Notes: generated from the letters alone by a model not told the origin. Positions 1-12,310 are shown, counted from the first letter of the stretch. The stretch: DNA of 64,000 bases from Welwitschia mirabilis (GCA_051453625.1 JBOZIK010000001.1:239559802-239623801), one strand, 5' to 3'. Numbers and translations: made by a program.

Positions 1-345
1 TCTACTATAGGATCTATAGCATAAAATTAACTAATTATTTAACAAAGTAGTTTTTTCACATGAAAACTTCTTTAATAAGGTTTTATTATAGGACATACTC
101 CCAAGATTGTTTTTCCTAGGAACTCTGGATTTTCCTTGGAAGAGAGTACATTTCCACATTGAAGGGGAATTACTAAGGCTTGTAATGCACATTATGATCA
201 CATTCCTAGGAAAGCATGTAAACCCTAGTAAAACCTTAATGATATGCTTACCTTTAAAATCAAGCTCTTTAGTGCAATAGGATACAAAGAAATAAAATCT
301 TATTTAGGAGAAACCTTACTTTTGTTCTTACTCATTTGATTCTCA
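1..345 (+). mobile_element. Ty1/copia element E0: 3' tail and 3' LTR (end of element only)
   Basis: Positions 1-130 match the 3' untranslated tail of element E1 (about 20,515-20,640), including the shared words aacaaagtag and ggttttattata. A purine tract (gaaggggaat, 161-170) fits a polypurine tract. It is followed at 171 by sequence resembling the E1 LTR (tactaagg here, tgctaagg in E1), which ends near ttgattctca at 345. The first LTR dinucleotide is TA rather than TG, in line with the G-to-A decay seen elsewhere. From 346 on the sequence matches LINE copy C, so E0 is inserted into, or truncates, LINE copy A. The coding part lies outside the window. The LTR limits are approximate because similarity is low. 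Confidence 0.55.
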
Positions 346-3290
346 ATACTAATAATATAAAGGAATCTTCTTCTTATTATTTTTTAGTTTCTTCATAGAA
401 TTTAGTAAGATAGAAAAATTTTAGTAGTTTTTCTTTTATTTAAGATGATGTTTATGAGTTACTTTTTCAATTCTTATTTATACATTATAGTATCTAGGAG
501 TTACTAGTATTTGCATTGTTACTTTGTAAAACCTTTATTACATTTCAAACTTTGTAAATCATGTATAAATTCATATCTCTTGAATTGTCTTANNNNNNNN
601 NNTACTTTTTAATCCATTTTCATGTAGACATGATTACCTTACAGTGCCAAGAACGATGGATCATATCCCTTTTAACATCGTAGTAAGGACATAAAAAATG
701 ATCGATTCTTATTATTTTCAACTACTTACCTAGTTATAAGATTTAATAATAGAGAACTTAAGTAAATAAACTAATTTAAAATGTAAATACAACTTACATA
801 GTCTCTAAAATGCATAGTATTATTTCTACTTATTAAAAATGATTCGCCACTTATTAAATAGATTTGTAATCTTTTATTAACTAGTATTACAAGATTATAG
901 CTCATTATTAAATAATAAAAGATTTATAACNNNNNNNNNNNNNNNNNNNNNNNNNNNNNNNNNNNNNNNNNNNCATAATTACTCAACTTTATTTAAAGAA
1001 CTTTTGTAAAGATTGCAGTAACATTGAAGCTTATTGAAAAAAAAACTAATGCTATTAATGTTTTAGTTAATTTTAAGTTAACATAAATAAATATTTTAAA
1101 TTTTAAAGGTCATTCTAACATTTTATGTGCTATTTTAGAACTCTAGATAGGAGTCTTAAAAGCTTGTATTAAAGGAATTATTACTAAAAGGTCTTCATTA
1201 GAAAATGTAGAGATATTTGTATGAATTCCAAAAAGCATAAAAATAAAAAGAGGGTTGAATCTTTAAAATTTTTGGTTGCACATGGTATCATGAACATTAA
1301 TTCATCCTAATATTTCTTATTAAAACATTTTCTTATTGTGATATATTAAGACTTTTAATCTTTATTGTATTTACTTTCTCAAACAATTAATTTCTAATGA
1401 TTTATCTCCTTTAATTATACAGTGAAGGCATGACAATGTTATCAAGTCCTCTAGACTATAGTAGAACTTGTAAATCACTCTTCACAATCCAACATCTCTA
1501 ATAAAATAGGAGCATAAGAAATCATAAATCCCTTTATCCATTCTAGAATAACTAATTTTTAAATGATCAGGATTATAACAAGATAAATAAATTTTTAAAA
1601 AATAGAAAAAAGATAAAAATGAAAAATAAATAAAAATAGATAAGAAAGAAAAAAGAAAAATAAAAACTAAAAAAAAGAAGATAAAAAGTTAAATACTTTG
1701 AGCAACATGCACTTTATTTATTAAGGTTGTATTTTTAAGGGACCAACTATAAATTTTATTCTTGATTTATTAGGAAATCAGATCACATAGAGAAGATGAA
1801 AAGACTTTACATAAGGACTTTTTAAGATCTATAAAATGGAAGGCATAGGAAAAAAATATATCTTTAAATGAATTCATGATAATAAAAAATTAGTCACATT
1901 AAGTAACTATTGTGAAATTAGTTATTTTCTTTATTGGTTTAAGATTCCAAATCCAATTGATCTTTTATTATTACTAAGTTAAATATCTCAATGCATTAAA
2001 TGCTAGAACATATAAATATGGAAACAATGAACATTCATAATGCATGAATTATCCTAGTTTAAGAGGATTAGAAGAGATGTCATTTATAGCAATAAAGGAT
2101 ATGGCTTTAGTAAATAAAATTTAGATATATTTTAGAAAACTTTAACCACTTCCTAAGTGTTGTAAAATTTTAAAAATGAAATTTCTAAAAATTCATTCAT
2201 ATTTGTTCTTATAAAAATATGAAGAACTATTATTAAACTAAAACCAAAACTAAATTTCTATTATGTTCTAAGACCCAAAGGNNNNNNNNNNNNNNNNNNN
2301 NNNNNNNNNNNNNNNNNNNNNNNNNNNNNNNNNNNNNNNNNNNNNNNNNNNNNNNNNNNNNNNNNNNNNNNNNNNNNNNNNTGATAATGCTATCAAGTTC
2401 TTTAGACTATAGTAGACCTTATAAATCACTATTCACAATCCACTATCTCCAATAAAATAGGAGCATAAGAAATCACAAATCCCTTTATCCATTCTAGAAT
2501 AAGTAATTTTCAAATGGTCAAGGTTATAACAAGAGGAAATTTTTTTTAAAAAAAATATAAAAAATATAAAAAATAAAAAATAAAATGAAAATAGAGAATA
2601 AAGAAAAAAGAAAAAGAAAAATTAAAAAAAAAAAGATAAAAAGTTAAACACTTTGAGCAACACACACTTTGTTTATTAAGGTTATATTTTTAAAGGACCA
2701 AATATAAATTTTATTCTTGATTTGTTAGGAAATCATATTACATGGATAATATGAAAATACTTTACATAAGGACTTTCTAGGAGCTAAAATATTTCTCCCT
2801 TTTTATTAGCCTTCCCTAGAAGAGGTGATAGGTATTTTATGGGCAAAAAAATGATACACTCAAATTTATGTAAGACCAAAAAGATCTACAAATGGGAAGG
2901 TATAGGAAAAAATATATCTTTAAATGAATTCATGATAATTAAAAATAAGCCACATAAAGTAACCATTGCAAAATTAGTTATTCTCTTTATTGGTTTAAGA
3001 CTCCAAATCTAATTGATCTTTTATTGTTACTAAGTTAAGTGACTTAATGCATTGAATGCTAGAACATATAAATATGGAAATAATGAACATTCTTAATGCA
3101 TGAATTGTCTTAATGCAAGAGGATTAGAAGATTTTTTTTTTTATAGCAACAAAGGATATGGCTTTAGTAAATAAAGTTTGAATATAATTGAACAACTTTA
3201 ACCACTTCCTAAGTGTTGTAAAATTTTAAAATAAACTTCCTAAAAATTCATTCATATTTATTCTTATAATAATATGAATAAATATTATAA
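346..3290 (-). mobile_element. LINE family 1, copy A: 3' segment (RT C-terminal part, zf-RVT, 3' end)
   Basis: This segment aligns over its whole length, in the same orientation, with the uninterrupted LINE copy C (about 51,930-53,770). On the minus strand, 605-691 reads as a zf-RVT zinc-binding segment: a Cys-Pro-x-x start, then Ile-His-Arg, a Trp-His-Cys and a late Lys-Trp-Ile. The second cysteine position is Tyr, a C-to-Y change. The reading frame elsewhere is destroyed by stops. Gaps lie at 591-602, 931-973 and 2282-2381. Sequence left of the last gap (1,431-2,281) is repeated to its right (2,382 to about 3,330), so this stretch is probably present twice because of the assembly. The 5' continuation of the element resumes at about 5,680. 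Confidence 0.7.
605..691 (-). pseudogene. zf-RVT zinc-binding segment of LINE copy A
   Basis: The minus-strand translation shows CPYY, then DMIHRSWHC, then a stop one codon before KWI. zf-RVT is the Cys/His region at the C-terminus of plant LINE reverse transcriptases, where a CPxC pair is followed by a His and a Cys. Here the second Cys is Tyr and a TGA sits where Trp is expected. The equivalent segment of copy C lies at about 52,140-52,215. The domain call is from pattern, not from a search. Confidence 0.5.
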
Positions 3291-3502
3291 AACTAAAATT
3301 AAAACTAAATTTCTATCATGTTCTAAGACCCAAAGGATATATTGGACAGAGGAAATGATCATGTCATGGAATATAAAGATAGATTTAATAAAGCAACCAA
3401 CAACCACTGGATGCAATATGAAAAAATTAAAGAGATGTCTTGTAGTGATATTAAATTGTTTTCTTATAGGTTCTATAGCAGCACAAAAAAGTAAAACATA
3501 TT

Positions 3503-4409
3503 NNNNNNNNNNNNNNNNNNNNNNNNNNNNNNNNNNNNNNNNNNNNNNNNNNNNNNNNNNNNNNNNNNNNNNNNNNNNNNNNNNNNNNNNNNNNNNNNNN
3601 NNNNNNNNNNNNNNNNNNNNNNNNNNNNNNNNNNNNNNNNNNNNNNNNNNNNNNNNNNNNNNNNNNNNNNNNNNNNNNNNNNNNNNNNNNNNNNNNNNNN
3701 NNNNNNNNNNNNNNNNNNNNNNNNNNNNNNNNNNNNNNNNNNNNNNNNNNNNNNNNNNNNNNNNNNNNNNNNNNNNNNNNNNNNNNNNNNNNNNNNNNNN
3801 NNNNNNNNNNNNNNNNNNNNNNNNNNNNNNNNNNNNNNNNNNNNNNNNNNNNNNNNNNNNNNNNNNNNNNNNNNNNNNNNNNNNNNNNNNNNNNNNNNNN
3901 NNNNNNNNNNNNNNNNNNNNNNNNNNNNNNNNNNNNNNNNNNNNNNNNNNNNNNNNNNNNNNNNNNNNNNNNNNNNNNNNNNNNNNNNNNNNNNNNNNNN
4001 NNNNNNNNNNNNNNNNNNNNNNNNNNNNNNNNNNNNNNNNNNNNNNNNNNNNNNNNNNNNNNNNNNNNNNNNNNNNNNNNNNNNNNNNNNNNNNNNNNNN
4101 NNNNNNNNNNNNNNNNNNNNNNNNNNNNNNNNNNNNNNNNNNNNNNNNNNNNNNNNNNNNNNNNNNNNNNNNNNNNNNNNNNNNNNNNNNNNNNNNNNNN
4201 NNNNNNNNNNNNNNNNNNNNNNNNNNNNNNNNNNNNNNNNNNNNNNNNNNNNNNNNNNNNNNNNNNNNNNNNNNNNNNNNNNNNNNNNNNNNNNNNNNNN
4301 NNNNNNNNNNNNNNNNNNNNNNNNNNNNNNNNNNNNNNNNNNNNNNNNNNNNNNNNNNNNNNNNNNNNNNNNNNNNNNNNNNNNNNNNNNNNNNNNNNNN
4401 NNNNNNNNN
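3503..4409. other. Assembly gap (907 N)
   Basis: Run of N inside the family-2 LINE; content unknown. Other large gaps are 4,939-5,679, 18,176-18,514, 21,367-22,285, 23,592-24,505 and 27,296-28,075. Open frames spanning them are artefacts. Confidence 0.99.
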
Positions 4410-4938
4410 GCTTCCATTAGCTTTAGAGTGTAAGCATAAAACTCACATATGGGTTCAACTTTAATTGGTAAAAGATCATATTCTAATAGTGTTATATGAT
4501 ATAGTATTTGACTCTTTACCTTAAGTTCATCTAGTAAGAACAATTTTTGCATTCTCTCAGTATCTTTCCAATTTATTTTACTATTAGTTGGCCTCCAAAC
4601 TAGGCATCCATACAAAATAGTAGGATACACAATGGATTGACAAACTTTTTTGCGAACTTGCTAAGCCTAAATCCCTAGTGAACTACATTTATTTTTATAG
4701 CATACAAATCTCTAATTCCACTTGATATTCTCTCTTTAATGCATTTGTCCCATCTATAGTTATTAGAGTAATAAAGACCTAAGTATTGAAAAGATTCTAC
4801 TATTTCAATTTTCTTTCCATTGAATTTGAAATCAAATTGGATGTTCTTGATGTCCCAAATCATCAATTTAGTTTTTTTTGTATTTACTATCAAACTATAG
4901 GATTGGAAAAATTTTTTCAATTTTTAAAGCATGTTTTT
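4410..4938 (-). pseudogene. LINE reverse transcriptase, C-terminal part (family 2)
   Basis: Two minus-strand reading blocks belong to one non-LTR reverse transcriptase. The upstream block (4,675-4,938) has an NTKKTKLM segment followed by FQYLGLYYSNNY and a Trp, the palm/thumb region after the catalytic YxDD motif, which falls in the adjacent gap. The downstream block (4,410-4,630) has ILYGCLVW followed by a Trp-Lys-x-x-Glu-Arg-x-Gln-Lys helix, the conserved segment downstream of the RT core. A frameshift and stops between about 4,630 and 4,675 separate the blocks, so the gene is broken. Plus-strand LINE D (50.3-50.8 kb) carries the same motifs, so both belong to the same family. No intact start or end is visible. 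Confidence 0.8.
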
Positions 4939-5680
4939 NNNNNNNNNNNNNNNNNNNNNNNNNNNNNNNNNNNNNNNNNNNNNNNNNNNNNNNNNNNNNN
5001 NNNNNNNNNNNNNNNNNNNNNNNNNNNNNNNNNNNNNNNNNNNNNNNNNNNNNNNNNNNNNNNNNNNNNNNNNNNNNNNNNNNNNNNNNNNNNNNNNNNN
5101 NNNNNNNNNNNNNNNNNNNNNNNNNNNNNNNNNNNNNNNNNNNNNNNNNNNNNNNNNNNNNNNNNNNNNNNNNNNNNNNNNNNNNNNNNNNNNNNNNNNN
5201 NNNNNNNNNNNNNNNNNNNNNNNNNNNNNNNNNNNNNNNNNNNNNNNNNNNNNNNNNNNNNNNNNNNNNNNNNNNNNNNNNNNNNNNNNNNNNNNNNNNN
5301 NNNNNNNNNNNNNNNNNNNNNNNNNNNNNNNNNNNNNNNNNNNNNNNNNNNNNNNNNNNNNNNNNNNNNNNNNNNNNNNNNNNNNNNNNNNNNNNNNNNN
5401 NNNNNNNNNNNNNNNNNNNNNNNNNNNNNNNNNNNNNNNNNNNNNNNNNNNNNNNNNNNNNNNNNNNNNNNNNNNNNNNNNNNNNNNNNNNNNNNNNNNN
5501 NNNNNNNNNNNNNNNNNNNNNNNNNNNNNNNNNNNNNNNNNNNNNNNNNNNNNNNNNNNNNNNNNNNNNNNNNNNNNNNNNNNNNNNNNNNNNNNNNNNN
5601 NNNNNNNNNNNNNNNNNNNNNNNNNNNNNNNNNNNNNNNNNNNNNNNNNNNNNNNNNNNNNNNNNNNNNNNNNNNNNNNT

Positions 5681-6109
5681 AGAATTATTGATATATCTTG
5701 ACTCTTATGACAATGTTATAACATTGTCTAAGAAGAAATAACATTTTACAAAAATTGTTTGCTTAGTTTTAATAATTTTTTATAGGAAAGGTTTCAATGG
5801 AAATATAGAACATTGGTAATAATTTTATAAGAAGCATAAAAATGAGTTATAGAACTCTATTATTAGTTCATCATCATATTTTTATATAAATTTGATTTCA
5901 CTGTAATTTGTGAAAGTTCCTAGAGACTTAATTTTATAAGAAGCAATTTTGAATCTAAATCATCCCATCCAATTTATAATACTTAATATAAATACCATCT
6001 ATTTCTAGAGCTTTATTATTAGGAAAATATGTTAACATTTCCTAAACTCATTTAACATTAGTTGTTTAATCTAAAATGATATTTTCTAAATTACTAATTG
6101 TAATATCTC
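5681..6109 (-). pseudogene. LINE family 1 copy A: start of reverse transcriptase domain
   Basis: The minus-strand frame contains NNKALEIDGIY followed by a Tyr-Tyr-Lys, the first conserved RT block of plant LINEs (NKAPGxDG...FYK in the family). The frame has several stops. The same segment recurs at 7,624-7,990 and in copy C at about 53,900-54,180. Similarity with those copies stops abruptly at about 6,109, where the unidentified insert begins. The Pro-Gly of the family motif is Leu-Glu here, so the domain is degraded. Confidence 0.7.
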
Positions 6110-7523
6110 AAAATTTCTACAATTGAAAAATCTTCATAAATTTTAATGCTTTGATACCAAAAGGTAAAAACCTGAAATTTTTAATGTTGAAAACCTCAAA
6201 AACTTGATGCTCAAATACCAAAATGTAAGATCCAAGCATGACTAAGTTGGAAAGAAGTAAAGCTTGATGTTCTTAATTGAAAATTTAGAATAATGACTAC
6301 AAGATATTAATTACTCTTATTATAGATTAAACTTAAAAAAAGCATTAAATCATTTCTAACAAACAAGTTCTAAAATTGAACCTTAATCAAACTAAGGATA
6401 AGGTTACAGTTTAACCTCATTGATGGTTTACTAAACCTTAATGGAAGAGACTAATATAAAATTAATAAGAAAAGATACTTGAAGATGCTAGACAAATAAA
6501 TATCCTTAATAAAATTTTATTCTACCTAAGAAAATTATCTAGAACAAATTATTTAGAATAACTTGCATGAATAGTTTTTAATGTTGTTCTCCTAATCTAC
6601 TTTTAGAGGAGTTGTGGAGGAAATAAATCAGGTTTAAACTTTCATTCTGCACATAATTATTAATAAAATGATTTTTACTCTTAAAACCTTTTTCAAAATA
6701 GAGAGGTAAGGATTTAAGAAATGGGCATTCTTCAAATTCATATACTCTACTTGATATAATACCAGGATTGTATAATATAGCTTTCTTAGATGGATATTAG
6801 ATGACAATTTCATACCTTACTGGGAGTATAACATGTTACTTCATGTGACCATGAAATATATTATTGATAAGCTTTGATTAATTTATGGAGTTGTATATAA
6901 ATTATAAGGTAAAATAAATATGACACACAGATAAATAAAGTCGGTACTCCCAATGGTCTTGAACCTAAAACCTCTAACGTGGCGTCCCTATGATCAATCA
7001 ATTACACTATCAATTTCTAGTGTCTTAAGATTGATTCAAATAAACATAAGAAATGTTAACCTAATTATGCATAGATCAAAATGTCAAAATTTGATAGCAC
7101 ATGATGGCTTGATTAAGCAGGAAGAAAAGACAAATACCAACGATCTTCAGTGACGATGGAAGATTTTCACATTAAATGGCTTAGGATGAGCTATAGTGCA
7201 TAAGCTAAGATGGTAAAATATGAGTAGAGGATTTATGATAGTAAGGTATGATAGAGTAATGTAGTAATGGAGTAAGTGTAGGCCAGTAAGAGATTTAAAC
7301 AATGAAAGAAAGTGCAGCCTAAATAGTAAGGCATCACACAAAATACAAGAAAGGATTTCAAATTAATACAGACCTCTAACAAAACAGTGCATTCCATTCT
7401 TAAGATCATAAGAGAGGTAAGATAAATCAATGCAGATAGGTGATGGTTAATTATAGCATGATAGAGTTAGGTACACAGGGTGTGGCAGATGAAGGCAATG
7501 CATGGAGAAAGTAATAGTGCTAA
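6110..7523. other. Unidentified insert inside the LINE RT region
   Basis: The LINE alignment is interrupted from about 6,110, and the next contig (after the gap 7,524-7,623) shows the LINE uninterrupted. The insert is AT-rich at its left. On the minus strand 7,523-7,147 is C/T-rich, resembling in composition the leader of copia element E1 (10,005-10,970). It is followed by a tRNA-like pair of boxes (B box GGTTCAAGACC at 6,955-6,965; A-box-like sequence near 6,994-7,012). Short open frames in this stretch have no recognisable product. It may be the 5' end of a minus-strand LTR element or a SINE; I cannot decide. Confidence 0.35.
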
Positions 7524-7623
7524 NNNNNNNNNNNNNNNNNNNNNNNNNNNNNNNNNNNNNNNNNNNNNNNNNNNNNNNNNNNNNNNNNNNNNNNNNNNNN
7601 NNNNNNNNNNNNNNNNNNNNNNN

Positions 7624-8726
7624 CAAAAATTTCTTACTTATTTTTAATAATTTTTTATACGAAAGGTTTTAATGGAAATATAGAAAATTGGTAACAATTT
7701 TATAAGAAGTATATAAATGAGTTATAGGACTCTAGTATTAGTTCATCATCATCTTTTTGTATAACTTTGATTTCACTGTAATTTGTGAAAGTTCCTAGAG
7801 ACTTAATTTGTATATTTTATGTAGCTATCCTAAGAAATTTTGAATCCAAATAATCCCATTGAAATTTATAATATCTAATGTAAATACCATCTATTTCTAG
7901 AGCTTTATTATTAGGAAAATATGCTAACATTTCCTAAACTCATTTGACTTTAGTTGTTTGTCTAAAATGATGTTTTCTAAATTACTAATACTTTTTGGAT
8001 TGTCATTGTTTATGAAACTCCATATTTTATCATTAAAAGACTCTCTTTACCTCTTAAAACTACATGAAAATAATTGGAAAAACATTTAAGAATTTTTTAA
8101 TCTTTATGCAACATTTCCCCATTAATAATGAAATCTATAACCCTAGTTTTGAGAAGATGATATCTTTGAAGGAAGCATGGAAAATTTTAGTAACTCTCAT
8201 ATAGTCTTTAGATTCATAATGCAATGAACTTCCATTTCCATATATTTCAATTTTCATAATGCACATAGGTTTATGATTCTATAATCAAATTTCCCTCTTC
8301 ATTAGGAAAAGATTATTGTTGATTTGGTAAAATCATTTTTTAATCAAATGATCAAAATATTTACAAATATTTAAGCTAAATTAATAACTCTTATGCAATC
8401 TCTTTTTTATTTTGTTCTTTCATTTTCAACATCAATATCCTTTATAATATTAGATATGTTCTAGATCTTTGAAAGAAAGTTTTACCTTCTTTAATATGAA
8501 ACTAGAGAGAATTAAAAATAAATCCTTTTTCACCACTCATGCTATTATTATTTCCATTTAAAGTAATAAAAAAGCAAGAGAAAATGATTAAAAGTAAAGT
8601 AAATAGAGATAGTAGGAAACTTTACAAATGTAAAGCATTATTACTATTATAATTAACTATATTTCATCAAATCAAAGGTAAAATTTTCTTTATGATATGA
8701 AGCTATCTATTAAAAAAGAATAGTAA
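7624..8726 (-). mobile_element. LINE family 1, copy A: RT N-terminal region and endonuclease-RT linker
   Basis: This block is collinear with copy C (about 53,900-55,020, minus strand). It repeats the RT start motif found at 5,681-6,109 but continues through the linker between endonuclease and RT without interruption. It stops at 8,726, where the 5' LTR of E1 begins. The LINE resumes at 20,783, beyond the E1 3' LTR. The frame is heavily interrupted by stops. The preceding 100-N gap and the repeated motif suggest that this contig overlaps the previous one. Confidence 0.7.
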
Positions 8727-8889
8727 TGCTAACGTTTGTACACACTGTAGTCTTATGCCTAGGATACATGAAAAGCCCTAGTGGTGTACTTGTCTTTATG
8801 AGTAAGCTCTTCATGAAATAATTAAGAGAGGAGAAATAAAATTTATGTTTCAAAAATCTTATGCACATTATTGGCTCTCTTGTTTTTCA
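8727..8889 (+). repeat. E1 5' LTR
   Basis: It begins TGCTAACG and ends TTGTTTTTCA, giving 163 bp, the same length as the 3' LTR at 20,620-20,782. The two LTRs align end to end with many differences, mostly transitions, so the insertion is old. A further partial copy of the LTR end occurs at about 9,160-9,232, just after a 100-N gap, again followed by a primer-site-like sequence. Confidence 0.8.
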
Positions 8890-8894
8890 ATAAA

Positions 8895-8907
8895 TGATAT
8901 CAAAGCC
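8895..8907 (+). other. E1 primer-binding site (tRNA-iMet type)
   Basis: The sequence tgatatcaaagcc lies five bases after the LTR end. The canonical copia site complementary to the 3' end of initiator tRNA-Met is TGGTATCAGAGC. The differences are two G-to-A changes. The duplicate copy at 9,238-9,250 has the same form. Confidence 0.7.
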
Positions 8908-11656
8908 TTGGTTTTGCTTCTTAACATGGATCTAATGACTATGTTTCATCTTAAATGGCTATTTTTTTCTAATGACTAGTTTTTTAAATGTTTTCCTCTA
9001 AACGTTCTTTTTAACATTTTTTTTTGTCAAAGGTTTTTTTAAAAGTTTGCAGGAAATTGNNNNNNNNNNNNNNNNNNNNNNNNNNNNNNNNNNNNNNNNN
9101 NNNNNNNNNNNNNNNNNNNNNNNNNNNNNNNNNNNNNNNNNNNNNNNNNNNNNNNNNNNATTAATTAAGAGAGGAGAAATAAAATTAATGTTTGAAAAAT
9201 CTTTTGCATATTATTAGCTCTCTTGTTTCTCAATAAATGATATCAAAGCCTTGGTTGTGCTTCTTAGCATGGCTCTAATAACTATGTTTCATCTTAAATG
9301 GCTAGTTTTTTAATGACTAGTTTTTAAAAAAAAATTTAAACGTTATTACTTTTTTTACCCTCCAAAAGTTCTTTTGAACTTTTTTTTTAAAGGTTTTTTT
9401 TTGAAAAGTTTGCAGGAAATTGGTGGAGAAATAGGAAATCAAATCATCTTTTATTCACTTATGATCCTTATGTATAACAAACCCTTACTAGCCTGCAACC
9501 TATAACTTCTTGAGACCATAGTGCTTACACTTGTTAACTCTTGTGCATAATTTCCCCTTGCACTACTTTGTCTACCACAGTTNNNNNNNNNNNNNNNNNN
9601 NNNNNNNNNNNCTCCCTTAGTCTTGAGTATCTACGCTTTTCTAGCTCCTTATGATGCCACACCATGTTTTTACTACTTCAACTATAGCTACTTATCTACC
9701 ATTTGTCCTTTGCTGGTTTGCAGTCACCTATGTCCTCTATGTAATCGTTACTCCTTCCATCATGTCCACCTTCATTTTTTCTATGTAGGCCTCCTACCGA
9801 TCCTTTATGCTACCTATCTCACCTTGTAATCCTATAGGCCACCTATCTTCACTCTAAGAAGTCTTCCTCCTATGCCTGTGATCCTATCTGACTACTGTTT
9901 GTAGNNNNNNNNNNNNNNNNNNNNNNNNNNNNNNNNNNNNNNNNNNNNNNNNNNNNNNNNNNNNNNNNNNNNNNNNNNNNNNNNNNNNNNNNNNNNNNNN
10001 NNNNACATCATCCTTTATTCACTTGTGATCTCCTTATGTGTAACAATCCCTTGCTAGCCTGTAACCTATAACTTCCTGAGACCACAATGCTTGCACCTGC
10101 TAGCTCTTATGCATCATTTTCAGTTACACTACATTTATCTACCATAGCTTCTTAACTATCACTTATCCCTTGTAGTAACTCCCTTAGTCTTGAGTACCCA
10201 TGCTTTGCTATCTTCTTATGATGTCACACCATGTCTGCACTGCTCCAAATATAGCTACTTGTCTACCATTTATCCTTTGTTGATTTGCAGTTACCTATGT
10301 CCTCTATGTGATCAGTGCTCCTTCCATCATGTCCACTTGCATTTTTTTCTATGTAGGATTCTTTCTAATCCTGTGAGCTACCTATCTCATCTTGTAATAC
10401 TATGAACCACCTATCTTTTCTCTAAGGAGTTTTCTTCCTATGCTTGTGATCCTATCTTACTACTATGTGTAGCCTCACATGCCTTGCATGTGTTCTTTTC
10501 AAGTCATTATCATGCTTCTACTCAATACTCTTATGCCTTTGTAGTTCATCTCCACTACAATTAGACCTACTTCCACTAGCTTGCATCTTTTTTTCTTTTT
10601 ATATCTAGTTCCATTATTTATGCTACTTCTCTATCACTACATCCTACTTATGCTCATACTCCTGTTATGCATGATACAGTAGTCATGATTATCCATGATT
10701 CACTATTTCAGTGGTTATCAAAGAGTCATACCTTATAATTCATGTGCCTTTGTATCCTATATTATCCTGTCCACACCTCCGTAGTTGTTCTTGCACACTT
10801 TGTTTTTTAATCACCCTGCCTACCTTATTTATTCTCTAAGGAGTGGAGGTCTTTTTTATTTTCAAAGCCAATAATTATAGTGACAAAGCAGCAGTTATAC
10901 TACATGCATTTGTAAGTGTAGTTATGTGTTTTTTGCCCCTTCTTATCTAGCTTAGGAACATTTCAAGTTTGACCTCANNNNNNNNNNNNNNNNNNNNNNN
11001 NNNNNNNNNNNNNNNNNNNNNNNNNNNNNNNNNNNNNNNNNNNNNNNNNNNNNNNNNNNNNNNNNNNNNNNNNNNNNTAGAAACATTTCAAGTTTGGCAT
11101 CACTACTTTCTTGTGCAGGCTAGTTATTTATGATCTGCAAAATAGCACCCTTGCTCTGTGCATCCACCTCTACTGATTTACTAAATTCTATCTATGATCA
11201 TGCTTTCTAGTAATAAATAGTAGAAACTAACTATTTTTCATTACATTTTTGTAGATTTTTATCATCAACAAACCATTGGTGTAGTGGTAAAGTGATTTCT
11301 CTATTAATTCAAGTCCTAGGTTCAATTCTTGCTCTATGAAAAATCTCGTTTTTTTCCGAAATTTATGCCTCAAAATATTTTATTTCTATACACATGTAGA
11401 ATTGCTAGCTAATTTCTAGCTCTTGGCTCTCTTATACAGACATGCATTTAGTTGAGATATTGCTTAATAGTTAGCTTTGTTTTATGCATATAGGTAGTTT
11501 TTGGTTTTTTAGCTATTTTGAGCTATTTTTCATATTTCCTTGAGTTTTTTGGGCATNNNNNNNNNNNNNNNNNNNNNNNNNNNNNNNNNNNNNNNNNNNN
11601 NNNNNNNNNNNNNNNNNNNNNNNNNNNNNNNNNNNNNNNNNNNNNNNNNNNNNNNN
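8908..11656 (+). other. E1 leader region, no gene recognised
   Basis: This long C/T-rich noncoding stretch lies between the primer site and the gag remnants. Positions 9,430-9,904 are repeated at 10,005 to about 10,460 across the 100-N gap at 9,905. Short open frames at 9,623-9,829 and 10,190-10,405 are two versions of the same composition-driven frame and resemble no known product. A tRNA-like A/B box pair lies at 11,277-11,329. Gaps: 9,060-9,159, 9,583-9,611, 9,905-10,004, 10,978-11,077 and 11,557-11,656. Confidence 0.5.
11277..11329 (+). other. tRNA-like A and B boxes (pseudo-tRNA or SINE head)
   Basis: An A-box-like sequence tggtgtagtgg (11,277-11,287) and a B-box-like sequence ggttcaattct (11,319-11,329) are separated by a tRNA-like distance. 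The T-arm pairing is incomplete, and I see no complementary acceptor strands, so this is not a working tRNA gene. It could be a tRNA-derived SINE head or a tRNA pseudogene caught in the E1 leader. Confidence 0.35.
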
Positions 11657-12310
11657 TTTTTGGGCATTTTCACATTTTTAATTCACAAACTTAATTTTTA
11701 AATAAATTTTCATACTTGTCGAAGTTTTTGGGAATTTCTTTTATCATTATAAGGCCTTAAACTTTTTCCCCCTTTTTTTCTCTCGTTGAGTTATGTTTGG
11801 GATGTGGAGGAAAATTTACTTAACTTGATTTTCTTATATTTGAAACTTTTTTGTGATTTTAATAGATTAAGCTAAGTCTTTGATGTTGAAAGAAATATTC
11901 TAGTTTTTGTTAGATATCTTTACACCTATGTTGACTATAAGAATAATGACCAACCTTAGAGTAACTTTACATGATGATTAGAGTTGGGAGGACTAGAATG
12001 AAGACTCCATATCTATAATGTACATCTATGGTTTTTATTAAGATTGTTTTTAAATAGTACATGTTCTTTTCAAAATTCAAATGAATAAGATGTATAACAA
12101 GCCATTAGCCATAAGATCAGAGAGACAATGTGAAAATTAATTACCATTTCACATAAAACATTGGTTGATAGAAACAAGTCTAGTTATACCAAATATTATA
12201 CTTAGTGAAATATATTTTATGTGAAGAATGATCTAGAAGTGATTAACCTTACAATGATCATGAATAACCTTCATTATCAGAGAGGAAAAATGTAATATAT
12301 CATAGCTCAG

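Larger units (their letters stand above)
3291..5680 (-). mobile_element. LINE family 2 fragment nested in LINE copy A
   Basis: Copy C of LINE family 1 is continuous where copy A breaks: copy A sequence left of about 3,290 and right of about 5,690 abut in copy C near 53,775. The intervening DNA is therefore an insertion. It carries the C-terminal half of a different LINE reverse transcriptase on the minus strand (4,410-4,938). Two large gaps (3,503-4,409 and 4,939-5,679) hide the rest. Positions 3,340-3,502 hold no recognisable coding sequence and may be the 3' end of this LINE. No poly-A tail or target-site duplication could be recognised. Confidence 0.6.

Noticed and set aside
9623-10405. 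Two similar 68-71 codon plus-strand frames rich in Tyr, Ser, Cys and Leu
   Set aside because: They are the same C/T-rich leader sequence on both sides of a 100-N gap; the residue pattern follows composition and no motif is present.
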